DNA from: PWHG01 sp964406935
Lineage (GTDB): Bacteria > Patescibacteriota > Patescibacteriia > Patescibacteriales > UBA12465
Direction: 5' to 3'
Assembly: GCA_964406935.1 (NCBI GenBank)
Contig: CAYOTM010000005.1
Coordinates: forward strand, 1 to 44,496
Length of the DNA: 44,496 bases
Shown: positions 8,036 to 15,585 of the stretch, one piece after another
Layout of the letters: every line of letters begins with the position of its first letter
Numbering within the stretch: position 1 is the stretch's first letter
The notes under the pieces: model-generated
Database searches by the model: none
Seen by the model: only the letters and a program-made list of their open reading frames with translations
Told to the model about the DNA's origin: nothing
Program-made: the position numbers and the translations under genes

Positions 8036-8680
8036 ATGTCCACTGATAAGACAACTAAGGAAAATAAGCCAGAAGTAATGGCTGAGGCCCCTGATCAATC
8101 GCCAGCTTCTTCTCAGGGAGATGCCGGAGCTGATAAGGTTCAGGCTGATTTAGCTAAACCACAAGCATCCGAAACCAGGGCTAAAGAAAAATCAGAAGAA
8201 GAAAAATTTACTTTTAATCCCAGCGCTGACGAGGAGCTTCCTGAAGAAATTAAACAAAAGTTGGAAAAAAATAAACAAGCGCGGGCTAAAAAGAAATTAA
8301 TTAAGAAGAAAAAGAAAAAAACCGCTCGCCTAGTTCGTTCTGGCCGAGCTTATATTAATGCTACCTATAACAATACAATGGTCACCTTAACTGATGCTAA
8401 GGGTGATGTTATTTCCTGGGCGAGTGCGGGCATCGCGGGGTTTAAGGGGGCGAAAAAAGCCACTCCTTATGCTGCTCAAATTATTACTAAAATTGCTGTT
8501 CAAAAAGCTAAAGAAGAGTATGGTTTAGAGGAAGTCAATGTTTTTGTTGCGGGCGTGGGAACAGGTCGCGAGTCAGCTATTCGCTCACTCAATGCCAATG
8601 GTCTTAATGTGTTAGCCATTAAAGACGTTACCCCAATTCCTCACAATGGTTGTCGACCGAAAAAACCAAGACGAGTTTAA
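8036..8680 (+). CDS. rpsK: 30S ribosomal protein S11 with long charged N-terminal extension
   Basis: S11 is a platform protein of the small subunit that helps form the mRNA exit channel. The S11 core starts near residue 100 and contains AYINATYNNTMVTLTDAKGD, the GFKGAKKATPYAAQ segment and the C-terminal TPIPHNGCRPKKPRR signature. The whole product has 214 residues, against about 129 in E. coli. The extra 85-95 residues are first acidic (many E, D, S, A, P) and then strongly basic (runs of lysine at about 85-95). I see no reason to prefer a later start: the ATG at 8036 follows the AATTT-type context common here and there is no other good start before the core. rpsD follows by 21 bases. Confidence 0.94.
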   Translation: MSTDKTTKENKPEVMAEAPDQSPASSQGDAGADKVQADLAKPQASETRAKEKSEEEKFTFNPSADEELPEEIKQKLEKNKQARAKKKLIKKKKKKTARLVRSGRAYINATYNNTMVTLTDAKGDVISWASAGIAGFKGAKKATPYAAQIITKIAVQKAKEEYGLEEVNVFVAGVGTGRESAIRSLNANGLNVLAIKDVTPIPHNGCRPKKPRRV

Positions 8681-8701
8681 TAAAAGTTATTAAGAATTAA
8701 T

Positions 8702-9331
8702 ATGGGAAAGAATTTAGAAAATAAATGTAAACAATGTCGTCGTCTCGGGGAAAAACTTTTCCTTAAAGGCGAGCGTTGCAATAGTGTCAAATGCGCTATA
8801 ATTAAACGTAATTATCCTCCAGGTTTTCATGGCCCTAAGGGTCGTCGTCGTTTAAGCGATTACGGTTTACAATTAGCCGAAAAACAAAAAGTTAAAAAGT
8901 TTTATAATATTTTAGAAAAACAGTTTAGTTTAACGTTTGAGAAAGCTTCTGCCCAAACTGGTGATTCCGGAAAAAACTTTTTACGTTTGCTAGAAAGTCG
9001 TTTAGATAATGTTGTTTATCGTTTAGGCTGGGCGCCTTCGCGAGTGCAGGCTCGTCAACTAATCAGTCATGGTCACATTACAATCGATGGCAAAAAAGCG
9101 GCCATCCCTTCAATCATTATCAAAACTGGTCAAGTAATTGCAATTAAAAAAAGCAGTACTCGCCATACTTATTTTCGTAATCTGGCAGAGTACTTACCAA
9201 AAGCTGAAGTTCCTAGCTGGCTTAATCGTTTAGATAATGGCTTTAGTGCTAAAGTTTTACACGAACCGAAAGATGACGATTTGCCTTTAAACTTTAAAAT
9301 TCCGATGATTATTGAGTATTATTCAAAATAA
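8702..9331 (+). CDS. rpsD: 30S ribosomal protein S4 (zinc-binding form)
   Basis: S4 is a primary 16S rRNA-binding protein that starts assembly of the 30S body. The 209-residue product has the N-terminal CKQC...C...C cysteine set of zinc-containing S4 proteins (C9, C12 and two more by residue 31), the GPKGRRRLSDYGLQL segment, and an S4 RNA-binding domain (SRLDNVVYRLGWAPSRVQAR, then ISHGHITIDG) at about residues 98-130. In E. coli S4 represses the alpha operon by binding its mRNA; here a structured gap lies immediately downstream, before rpoA. Length is normal. Confidence 0.96.
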   Translation: MGKNLENKCKQCRRLGEKLFLKGERCNSVKCAIIKRNYPPGFHGPKGRRRLSDYGLQLAEKQKVKKFYNILEKQFSLTFEKASAQTGDSGKNFLRLLESRLDNVVYRLGWAPSRVQARQLISHGHITIDGKKAAIPSIIIKTGQVIAIKKSSTRHTYFRNLAEYLPKAEVPSWLNRLDNGFSAKVLHEPKDDDLPLNFKIPMIIEYYSK

Positions 9332-9334
9332 TTA

Positions 9335-9387
9335 GCCGCGCAACGGGAGGCGTTTTCACATCATTGAAAACGAAATCGACGCGAGGC
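9335..9387 (+). promoter_or_regulatory. structured RNA leader between rpsD and rpoA
   Basis: A perfect 8-bp hairpin (CGTTTTCA at 9351-9358, TGAAAACG at 9365-9372, loop CATCAT) sits inside an outer stem (GCC at 9335-9337 with GGC at 9385-9387, then GCG at 9338-9340 with CGC at 9380-9382). A GGGAGG sequence (9345-9350) lies in the internal loop, about 48 bases from the rpoA ATG, too far for normal initiation. It may be a protein-binding or translation-control structure. Function is inference. Confidence 0.4.
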
Positions 9388-9398
9388 CAAAATTTTCT

Positions 9399-10262
9399 AT
9401 GGAAAATATTGCCCTACCAAAGAAAATAAATTTTCAAGCTGGCGACCAAGAACATCAAGGAGTAATCGCCGTTGAGCCCTTATATCCTGGTTATGGAATG
9501 ACTTTGGGTAATTCTTTACGCCGCGTTTTATTATCCTCTTTGCCAGGGGCGGCAGTTGTGGGCGTTAAAATTAAAGGGGCTAATCATGAATTTATGGCTC
9601 TTTCGGGAGTTAAAGAAGATGTTTTAGAAATCGTTTTAAACGTTAAACAATTACATGTGAAGATGTTTACTGATGAAGAAATTAGATTAGAACTTCGAGC
9701 CAAAGGTAAGGGTAAAGTAACAGCCGCGGCGATTACTAAAGATAGCCAAGTAGAAATAACTAATCCTAATTTAGTGATTGCTAATTTAACTGATGATAAA
9801 GCTGATTTATTTTTAGAAATTTTTGTTCAAGCTGGTCGTGGTTATCGAATGAGTGAAGGAGTTAAACGTCAAAATAATGAAATTGGCTTTATTGAAATTG
9901 ATTCAATCTTTTCCCCAGTATTAGCCGCTAGTTTAAAAGTGGACAACGTTCGAGTGGGAAAAATGACTAACTGGGATCGTTTATTAATCGATATCAAAAC
10001 TGATGGCACCATCACCCCTGAAGAAGCCTTTGAAAAATCTGTTCAAATTTTAGTAGAACAATATTCTGCCTTATTGCCAGGGGCTATTTTACCAATTGAG
10101 GCCGAAGTAGTGGAAATTAATGAGGAAGCAGAAATGGCTCAAGAGCCAAGTCCTGAAGTGGTTGACGAAGTAGTTGATAGTCCAGCTGATGATGAAGATG
10201 AGTCAAATATTAAAGTAGTTAAAAAAGATAAAAAAGAAACAAAAAAGAAAAGTAAGAAATAA
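9399..10262 (+). CDS. rpoA: RNA polymerase alpha subunit lacking the C-terminal domain
   Basis: Alpha dimerises and nucleates RNA polymerase assembly. Residues 1 to about 235 form a complete alpha N-terminal domain: PLYPGYGMTLGNSLRRVLLS near 28-47, GVKEDVLEIVLNVKQL, and GYRMSEGVK. The rest (about residues 236-287) is not the helix-hairpin-helix alpha-CTD, but an acidic stretch rich in E, D, V and P followed by a lysine-rich end (KKDKKETKKKSKK). The E. coli protein has 329 residues. Only 56 bases separate the stop from rplQ, so no displaced CTD is hidden in another frame. Loss of the CTD would remove UP-element contacts and the usual activator target. rplQ follows, as in the standard alpha operon. 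Confidence 0.95.
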   Translation: MENIALPKKINFQAGDQEHQGVIAVEPLYPGYGMTLGNSLRRVLLSSLPGAAVVGVKIKGANHEFMALSGVKEDVLEIVLNVKQLHVKMFTDEEIRLELRAKGKGKVTAAAITKDSQVEITNPNLVIANLTDDKADLFLEIFVQAGRGYRMSEGVKRQNNEIGFIEIDSIFSPVLAASLKVDNVRVGKMTNWDRLLIDIKTDGTITPEEAFEKSVQILVEQYSALLPGAILPIEAEVVEINEEAEMAQEPSPEVVDEVVDSPADDEDESNIKVVKKDKKETKKKSKK

Positions 10263-10318
10263 AGTAGCTGGCCATAGGTTTTCACCTGTCGTCAACTCCC
10301 TTATTCGTTTTAAATCAA

Positions 10319-10669
10319 ATGAGACACCGTAACAAGAATAAAATATTGGATCGTAAAAAAGCACCGCGGGAATTAATGCTTCGCAACTTGGCTTCAAGTA
10401 TTATTATTTATGAAAAAGTAAAAACCACTGAAGCTAAAGCTAAGGCCGTTAAACCTTTGGTTGAAAAAATGATTACCGTGGCTAAAGTTGGTAATTTGCA
10501 ATCTCGCCGGGGTTTAATTAAAGTTTTATTACAAAAGAAAGCGGTTTTAAAAGCGATGGAGGTTTTAGGTGAGCGTTATAAAGATCGCTCAGGAGGTTAT
10601 ACTCGAATCGTTAAATTGGGAAATCGGGTTGGTGATGGGGCCGAGATGGTTCAACTCGAATTAGTTTAA
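10319..10669 (+). CDS. rplQ: 50S ribosomal protein L17
   Basis: L17 is a large-subunit protein near the peptide exit tunnel. The 116-residue product begins MRHRNKNKILDRKKAPRELM, has LRNLASSIIIYEKVKTTEAKAK and the C-terminal GYTRIVKLGNRVGDGAEMV signature. Length matches the family core without the C-terminal extension of E. coli L17. It follows rpoA in the conserved order. The 56-base gap before it contains a small AGGT/ACCT hairpin, and no Shine-Dalgarno sequence is close to the start. Confidence 0.96.
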   Translation: MRHRNKNKILDRKKAPRELMLRNLASSIIIYEKVKTTEAKAKAVKPLVEKMITVAKVGNLQSRRGLIKVLLQKKAVLKAMEVLGERYKDRSGGYTRIVKLGNRVGDGAEMVQLELV

Positions 10670-10704
10670 TTTCGCTTAGCTTATTTTAAAGAAAAATGAT
10701 ATTT

Positions 10705-11061
10705 ATGAAAAATATTGATCGTCAAATTCATACAATTGATGCTAGTGACCAAAGTGTTGGTCGAATAGCCACTCAAATTGCTACCTGGCTCAGAGGCAAG
10801 CATAAACCTGAATATTTACCTTACATTGATTTAGGGGATGTTGTTTATGTTGATAATATTAAAAAATTAAAATTTACTGGCAAAAAATTAGACCAAAAAA
10901 ATTATTACCGGGTGACTGGTTATATTGGTGGTTTAAAAACTAAAAAAATGTCAGAATTATTTCAAGATAAACCAGCCGAAGTTTTGCGGGCAGCCGTGAA
11001 ACAAATGTTGCCAGCCACCAAGCTTCGTCCCGGGATGATGAAACGTTTAATTATTAGATAA
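10705..11061 (+). CDS. rplM: 50S ribosomal protein L13, short C terminus
   Basis: L13 is an early assembly protein of the large subunit. The core IDASDQSVGRIATQIATWL, then GKHKPEYLPYIDLGD, and YYRVTGYIGGLK are clear. I chose the ATG at 10705 because its ATTT-ATG context resembles most starts here; an in-frame ATG at 10696 would add three residues (MIF). The product has 118 residues against 142 in E. coli and ends soon after LRPGMMKRLIIR, so the C-terminal tail is missing. rpsI follows by 10 bases, the usual L13-S9 pair. Confidence 0.94.
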   Translation: MKNIDRQIHTIDASDQSVGRIATQIATWLRGKHKPEYLPYIDLGDVVYVDNIKKLKFTGKKLDQKNYYRVTGYIGGLKTKKMSELFQDKPAEVLRAAVKQMLPATKLRPGMMKRLIIR

Positions 11062-11071
11062 TTAGTTTAAT

Positions 11072-11734
11072 ATGGAGACCAAGAAAACAACCAAAAAGGT
11101 AGCTAAGACTACCGCTAAAGTAGCCAAGCCTACTGTTAAAAAAACCAAGGCAGCTGATAAGCCCAAAGCTAAAGATGTAAAAGCTAGCCCTAAGGAAGAA
11201 AAAGATTTACAAGTTAGTCCTCAGGCAGACAGTAAAAAAAAGGCCCCTGACTTAGCTTTAGATAATCAAGAAGATAATTTAACTGATTTAAATTTAGATA
11301 ATACTGATGAAAATTTAAAAATATCTTTTGACGCCGTCGATTTTTCCGGGAAGTATATTGCTACTGTCGGACGACGGAAAACCGCAATTGCCCAAGTTCG
11401 TCTTTATCCTGAAGGGAAGGGCGCAATTATGATTAATGGCCAAAAAGCTTCTCTTTATTTTCCTGGTGAACATTTTTCTTTACTCACTCAACCTCTAAAA
11501 GCGACTGGCAAATCTCGTGATTTTAATTTTTCCATTATTGTAAATGGAGGTGGCAAGATTGCTCAAGCGTCTGCCGCTCGTCACGGAATCGCTCGTGCTT
11601 TATTAGAATTTGATGCTGAGCTAAAAGAAGCTTTAAAAATTCATGGTTTCTTAACTCGTGATCGTCGCCGTAAGGAAAGAAAGAAACCGGGTTTAAAAGG
11701 CGCTCGCAAACGCCCTCAATGGTCCAAACGTTAA
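11072..11734 (+). CDS. rpsI: 30S ribosomal protein S9 with long charged N-terminal extension
   Basis: S9 reaches the P site with its C-terminal arginine. The core starts near residue 92 (GKYIATVGRRKTAIAQVRLY), includes GGGKIAQASAARHGIARAL, and ends in SKR as the family requires. The product has 220 residues; E. coli S9 has 130. The first 50 residues are lysine, threonine and alanine rich (KKTTKKVAKTTAKVAKP and similar), and residues 50-90 are acidic with N/D/L repeats. It is the last gene of the operon, followed directly by a strong intrinsic terminator. Confidence 0.95.
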   Translation: METKKTTKKVAKTTAKVAKPTVKKTKAADKPKAKDVKASPKEEKDLQVSPQADSKKKAPDLALDNQEDNLTDLNLDNTDENLKISFDAVDFSGKYIATVGRRKTAIAQVRLYPEGKGAIMINGQKASLYFPGEHFSLLTQPLKATGKSRDFNFSIIVNGGGKIAQASAARHGIARALLEFDAELKEALKIHGFLTRDRRRKERKKPGLKGARKRPQWSKR

Positions 11735-11744
11735 TTTACTTTAC

Positions 11745-11775
11745 AAAAACCCTCTATTATTTAGAGGGTTTTTTT
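11745..11775 (+). terminator. intrinsic terminator after rpsI
   Basis: CCCTCTA (11750-11756) and TAGAGGG (11762-11768) pair around a TTATT loop. The stem is extended by AAAAA before and TTTTT after, and the T-run (11769-11775) has seven Ts. This is a canonical Rho-independent terminator, closing the infA-rpsI operon. Confidence 0.9.
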
Positions 11776-11800
11776 GTTATAGTAAAATTATCTAATTTAA

Positions 11801-11806
11801 TATAAT
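11801..11806 (+). promoter_or_regulatory. candidate -10 box for the metallophosphoesterase gene
   Basis: A perfect TATAAT lies 18 bases before the ATG at 11825, just after the rpsI terminator. No convincing -35 box is present at 16-18 bases, and there is no TG extension. If used, the 5' leader would be only about a dozen bases. Confidence 0.4.
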
Positions 11807-11824
11807 AAGTTTAATCATATTAAT

Positions 11825-12883
11825 ATGAAAATCCAGTTTATTTTTAGTATTTTATTAATTTTCCTGATATATTTAGGCCTTAATTCCTATGTTGTTCTTA
11901 GGCTTGGTTGGCTTTTAGACATCAAAAAAAATATTTTATATATAATAACGGTTTTAGCTACTGTCTCCTTGCCGCTGGCTATGTATTTTGACAGAATTTT
12001 TCACAATCTTTTTTCTAAAACATTTTATACAATAGCGACAATGTGGTTAGGAATTTTTATGTTTTTGTTGATCTTATTGTTAGTTTATGAAGTAATTAGA
12101 CAATTTTATAATATTCCCTATATTGGCTGGATAATTATTAGTTTGGCTAGTTTTTTAGTAATTATTTCGGTTATTAATGCTAGTAGGTTAACGGTTAGAG
12201 AGTTGGAAATTTCAGTCGATAATTTAGAGCGAGAATTAACGATTGTTCAGCTTTCCGATATTCACATTGGAACAATTAGAAATACTAAATTTTTAAATCA
12301 GATTATTGAAAAAACCAATCAGCTTAAGCCGGATATTGTAATGATTACCGGCGATCTGGTTGATGGCAGCGCTCGACTTGAGCAAAATATGTTTAGTGTT
12401 TTTAATGATTTGCCAGCGCCAGTCTATTTTGTGACTGGTAATCACGAAATGTATGAGGGAATAGATAAGGTGTATGAGCTATTAAAAAATTCTAAAATTA
12501 GAGTATTAAAAAATGAGTTAGTAGATTTTAGGGATATTCAGATAATTGGAGTAGAGTTTTCAGAAAATAAAGATCATTTAAAAACTGTGCTTGAGTCGCT
12601 TACAATTGATAACACCAAGCCGACAATTTTAATGTATCATTATCCCAAAGATTTAGAAGAAGCTCAAAGAGCGGGTATCAATTTACAACTTTCTGGGCAT
12701 ACTCATAATGGACAAATAATGCCTTTTAACTTCCTGGTTAGACTGCAATTTAAATATGTAACCGGCCTTCATTTAATTAATGATATGTATTTATATATTT
12801 CTCCTGGTACTGGCACTTGGGGCCCTTATATGAGATTGGGATCAAGTAATGAAATAAGCTATTTAAGATTACTACCTAAATAA
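11825..12883 (+). CDS. membrane-anchored calcineurin-like metallophosphoesterase
   Basis: A 352-residue protein with about four hydrophobic segments (roughly residues 4-26, 37-55, 68-90, 99-118) followed by a metallophosphoesterase domain. All the metal-binding motifs are visible: SDIHIG (D145, H147), GDLVDG (176-181), GNHE (205-208), MYHYP (H272) and GHTHNGQ (291-297). The layout resembles the YkuE/YpbG type of membrane-attached phosphoesterases, whose substrates include lipid-linked pyrophosphates or nucleotides; the substrate here cannot be told. The gene uses more AGA and ATA-type codons and looks more AT-rich than its ribosomal neighbours, which may reflect lower expression or later acquisition. 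prfB starts 12 bases after its stop. Confidence 0.88.
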   Translation: MKIQFIFSILLIFLIYLGLNSYVVLRLGWLLDIKKNILYIITVLATVSLPLAMYFDRIFHNLFSKTFYTIATMWLGIFMFLLILLLVYEVIRQFYNIPYIGWIIISLASFLVIISVINASRLTVRELEISVDNLERELTIVQLSDIHIGTIRNTKFLNQIIEKTNQLKPDIVMITGDLVDGSARLEQNMFSVFNDLPAPVYFVTGNHEMYEGIDKVYELLKNSKIRVLKNELVDFRDIQIIGVEFSENKDHLKTVLESLTIDNTKPTILMYHYPKDLEEAQRAGINLQLSGHTHNGQIMPFNFLVRLQFKYVTGLHLINDMYLYISPGTGTWGPYMRLGSSNEISYLRLLPK

Positions 12884-12895
12884 TATTTTATTATT

Positions 12896-14002
12896 ATGAT
12901 TATTGGACAGCTTAACTGGTCAGATTTAGAAAAACGTTGGCAAAAATTAGCCGACTTGTTTAAGTTAACTGATAAAATTATTCAGGAAAAAAAATTAAGA
13001 GCGCAAATGACTGTTAGTGATTTTTGGGAAAATCAAGATCGAGCTAAAACTATTAGTCAATTGGCTGAAAATTTAAAAACTACAATTAATCATTGGCAGG
13101 CAGTAATTACAGAAATTAAAGAGGCTAAAAATTTATCAGTTTTAGCGACTGAAGAGGTGGATGAAAGAGTTTTAGCTGATTTGCAAGCTGTTTATTTAAA
13201 GATTGAGCATGCTCTTGATTCTTTGGAAAATGAATTATTATTTAGTGGTCCTCATGATCAAGCAAACGCCATTTTAGCGATTCATGCTGGCACGGGTGGC
13301 ATTGATGCTCAAGATTGGGCTCAAATGTTGGAGCGAATGTATTTAAGATTTGCTGAAAAAATGTCTTTTCAGGTTGAAGTGATTGATCGTTTAGCTGGTC
13401 AAGAAGCTGGTCTAAAAAATGTTGTTTTTAAAGTTAGCGGACCCTTGGCCTATGCCTGGCTTAAAAGTGAGCACGGTGTTCATCGCTTAGGGCGGATCTC
13501 TCCTTTTGATGGCGAAAACTTACGGCAAACCTCCTTTGCTTTAGTTGAGGTCTTACCTGATTTAGGTCCGGCTAGTCCAGTAGAAATCAAGGAAGAAGAT
13601 TTACGAATTGATGTTTTCCGTTCTAGTGGCCCGGGTGGTCAAAGCGTTAATACTACTGACTCCGCTGTTCGGGTAGTTCATCTGCCCACTGGCCTAACAG
13701 TTAGTTGTCAGAGTGGCCGCTCTCAGCATCAAAATCGGGAAAATGCGCTTAATTTATTACGGGCGAAATTGGTGCAGTTGGCCCTGGATAATCAAGAAAA
13801 AGAAGCCAATCAATTAAAAGGGCAGCCGATTAAAGCCGAGTGGGGGCAACAAATCAGATCTTATATTTTATATGGTCGCCGCTTAGTCAAAGATCATCGT
13901 AGCCAATGGGAAAGTAGTGACCCCGATAAAGTTTTAGGGGGTGATTTAGAGGATTGTATTTTAGCTTATCTGCGTCTTCAGGTGGCCGACAAGCTTAATT
14001 AA
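12896..14002 (+). CDS. prfB: peptide chain release factor 2
   Basis: RF2 ends translation at UAA and UGA. The product (368 residues) has the N-terminal helical domain, the SPF codon-recognition tripeptide (residues 202-204, in RISPFDGENLRQTSF) that separates RF2 from RF1, and the GGQ motif (247-249, SSGPGGQSVNTTDSA) that triggers peptide release. The region that carries the programmed +1 frameshift in E. coli RF2 (near codon 26) is open in frame here, so this RF2 lacks that autoregulatory device. Its presence agrees with TGA being a stop codon in this genome. It lies between a metallophosphoesterase and comEC. Confidence 0.94.
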   Translation: MIIGQLNWSDLEKRWQKLADLFKLTDKIIQEKKLRAQMTVSDFWENQDRAKTISQLAENLKTTINHWQAVITEIKEAKNLSVLATEEVDERVLADLQAVYLKIEHALDSLENELLFSGPHDQANAILAIHAGTGGIDAQDWAQMLERMYLRFAEKMSFQVEVIDRLAGQEAGLKNVVFKVSGPLAYAWLKSEHGVHRLGRISPFDGENLRQTSFALVEVLPDLGPASPVEIKEEDLRIDVFRSSGPGGQSVNTTDSAVRVVHLPTGLTVSCQSGRSQHQNRENALNLLRAKLVQLALDNQEKEANQLKGQPIKAEWGQQIRSYILYGRRLVKDHRSQWESSDPDKVLGGDLEDCILAYLRLQVADKLN

Positions 14003-14031
14003 ATTCTCAGAAAAAATTAATTAATTAGTTA

Positions 14032-15558
14032 GTGTCCGCTTTTTATAGTAAAGAGATGCCACAAACATCTCTTTTTTTATTTTCTCTAACTTTTATTTTA
14101 TCTCTTAGCGCTCGCTTAGTTATTGATTTAGGAGAGCCAATTTATTTATTAATTATTATTTTCATTATTTTAGGAATAGTGGCTAAAAATATTTTTCTGA
14201 GTAGTTCCGTTAAGTGGCGAGCCAGTCTTATATTTATTTGTTTATTAATCCTACCAGGGCGACTAATTTCTTGGCCCCAAAGACCAGCGGATTTATTAAT
14301 AGGGAAGGCGACAATAGATGTTTGGCTTTGTCAGTGGACAGAGCCAGGCTGGAAAAATCGACAAGCAGTTTTATGTCCGCTTGATTCTACTGATCAAGGA
14401 GGAAAAATTATTAGCCAATTACCACTTTATCCACCTTTCAATTATGGCGATCAGTTGCGAGTTAGTTGTGATTTAAGGTTGCCAGAAAGTTTTGCTGATT
14501 TTGATTATCCTGCTTATCTGGCTCGACTTCATATTTTTCGACAATGTGCTTGGCCGCAAATTATTGATTATCAAACCGCTAGCCATGGTTGGGCTGGCTG
14601 GCGCCTTCTGTTTGCTTTTAAAAATCAACTAGCCAGTTTGATTACTAGTAGTCTCCCTGAACCCGAGGCGGGCTTAGTCTTAGCCATAATCTTAGGTTAT
14701 CGCCAATCTTTAACGCCTACCTTGAAAGAAAATTTTCGTTTAGCTGGTCTCAGCCATTTAACGGCTGTCTCCGGTAGTCATATTAGTATTTTGGCGGCTT
14801 TATTTCTACTAATCTATTTATTTTTAGGTGGTCGTCGGCGTTTTGCCTGGTTGCCGTTATCAATTATTTTAGCTATTTATGTAGTTTTAGTCGGTGCTCG
14901 CCCACCCGCTATCCGAGCCTTTTTAATGGGTATTAGCGCCTTGGTGGCTTGGCGTCTGGGGCGCCTGCCCCATCCTATTAGCATTTTAACCGCCACGGCC
15001 GCCCTGTCTTTAATGGTTAAGCCCCTGGCTCTTCTCGACGTTGCTTGGCAATTATCCTTTGGCGCTTTATTAGGTATTTTTATCTTTTTTTCTTACTGGC
15101 AAATTTTTTTGTCAAAAATACTTGGTCAACTGCCGAGAAGTTGGCGTCCTTATTTGCGGCCGCCCGCCCTGTCATTAGGTTTGTCTTTGTCAGTTCAATT
15201 ACTAATTTGGCCAATTACTGCTTGGCATTTTCAAACTTTAGCTCTCACAACTATCGTTAGCAATGTTTTAATATTTTGGGCCTTTGGTCCGGTAATGACT
15301 GTTTTACCTCTAGTTCTCTTGGCCACTCATCTCTGGCCAGCGGGTTCGTTAATTTTTTTTAGTCCAGTTTATCAACTAGCTCATTATTTAGTGACTGTGG
15401 CTACTTTCACGGCTCAGTTGACTAGTTTGGCGGTCGACCTAAAAATTGACTGGCCGCTTTTAATTATTTATTATAGCCTCTTGGCTGGCGGTGCTTATTA
15501 TTTTAAAAAATATCATCACCAATTACTAATTAAAAAAATCAACTCAGAGATGAGTTGA
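14032..15558 (+). CDS. comEC: ComEC/Rec2-type DNA uptake channel without metallo-beta-lactamase domain
   Basis: ComEC forms the inner-membrane channel for transforming single-stranded DNA. The product has an N-terminal DUF4131/OB-like region (about residues 60-180) and then the competence domain with many membrane helices, including LTAVSGSHISILAAL, the GARPPAIRAFLMG motif and LDVAWQLSFGALLG. At 508 residues it stops after the channel; the C-terminal metallo-beta-lactamase-like nuclease domain of many ComEC proteins is absent. The start is a GTG at 14032; an ATG at 14056 would remove eight residues and is equally possible. The 3' end overlaps the rpmB terminator on the other strand, and the stop is TGA. 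Confidence 0.9.
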   Translation: MSAFYSKEMPQTSLFLFSLTFILSLSARLVIDLGEPIYLLIIIFIILGIVAKNIFLSSSVKWRASLIFICLLILPGRLISWPQRPADLLIGKATIDVWLCQWTEPGWKNRQAVLCPLDSTDQGGKIISQLPLYPPFNYGDQLRVSCDLRLPESFADFDYPAYLARLHIFRQCAWPQIIDYQTASHGWAGWRLLFAFKNQLASLITSSLPEPEAGLVLAIILGYRQSLTPTLKENFRLAGLSHLTAVSGSHISILAALFLLIYLFLGGRRRFAWLPLSIILAIYVVLVGARPPAIRAFLMGISALVAWRLGRLPHPISILTATAALSLMVKPLALLDVAWQLSFGALLGIFIFFSYWQIFLSKILGQLPRSWRPYLRPPALSLGLSLSVQLLIWPITAWHFQTLALTTIVSNVLIFWAFGPVMTVLPLVLLATHLWPAGSLIFFSPVYQLAHYLVTVATFTAQLTSLAVDLKIDWPLLIIYYSLLAGGAYYFKKYHHQLLIKKINSEMS

Positions 15559-15559
15559 T
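15531..15559 (-). terminator. intrinsic terminator of rpmB, inside the end of comEC
   Basis: ATCAACTCA (15538-15546) and TGAGTTGAT (15551-15559) form a perfect 9-bp stem with a GAGA loop of GNRA type. On the minus strand the stem is followed by seven Ts (complement of the As at 15532-15538), so it terminates rpmB. It overlaps the comEC stop codon. In the plus direction there is no good T-run. Confidence 0.85.
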
Positions 15560-15585
15560 TCTTAGAGAAAGTAAATCAGGGAAAA

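Noticed and set aside
10263..10318. Possible frameshifted alpha-CTD after rpoA
   Set aside because: The gap to rplQ is 56 bases; there is no room for the domain in any frame, so the CTD is truly missing.
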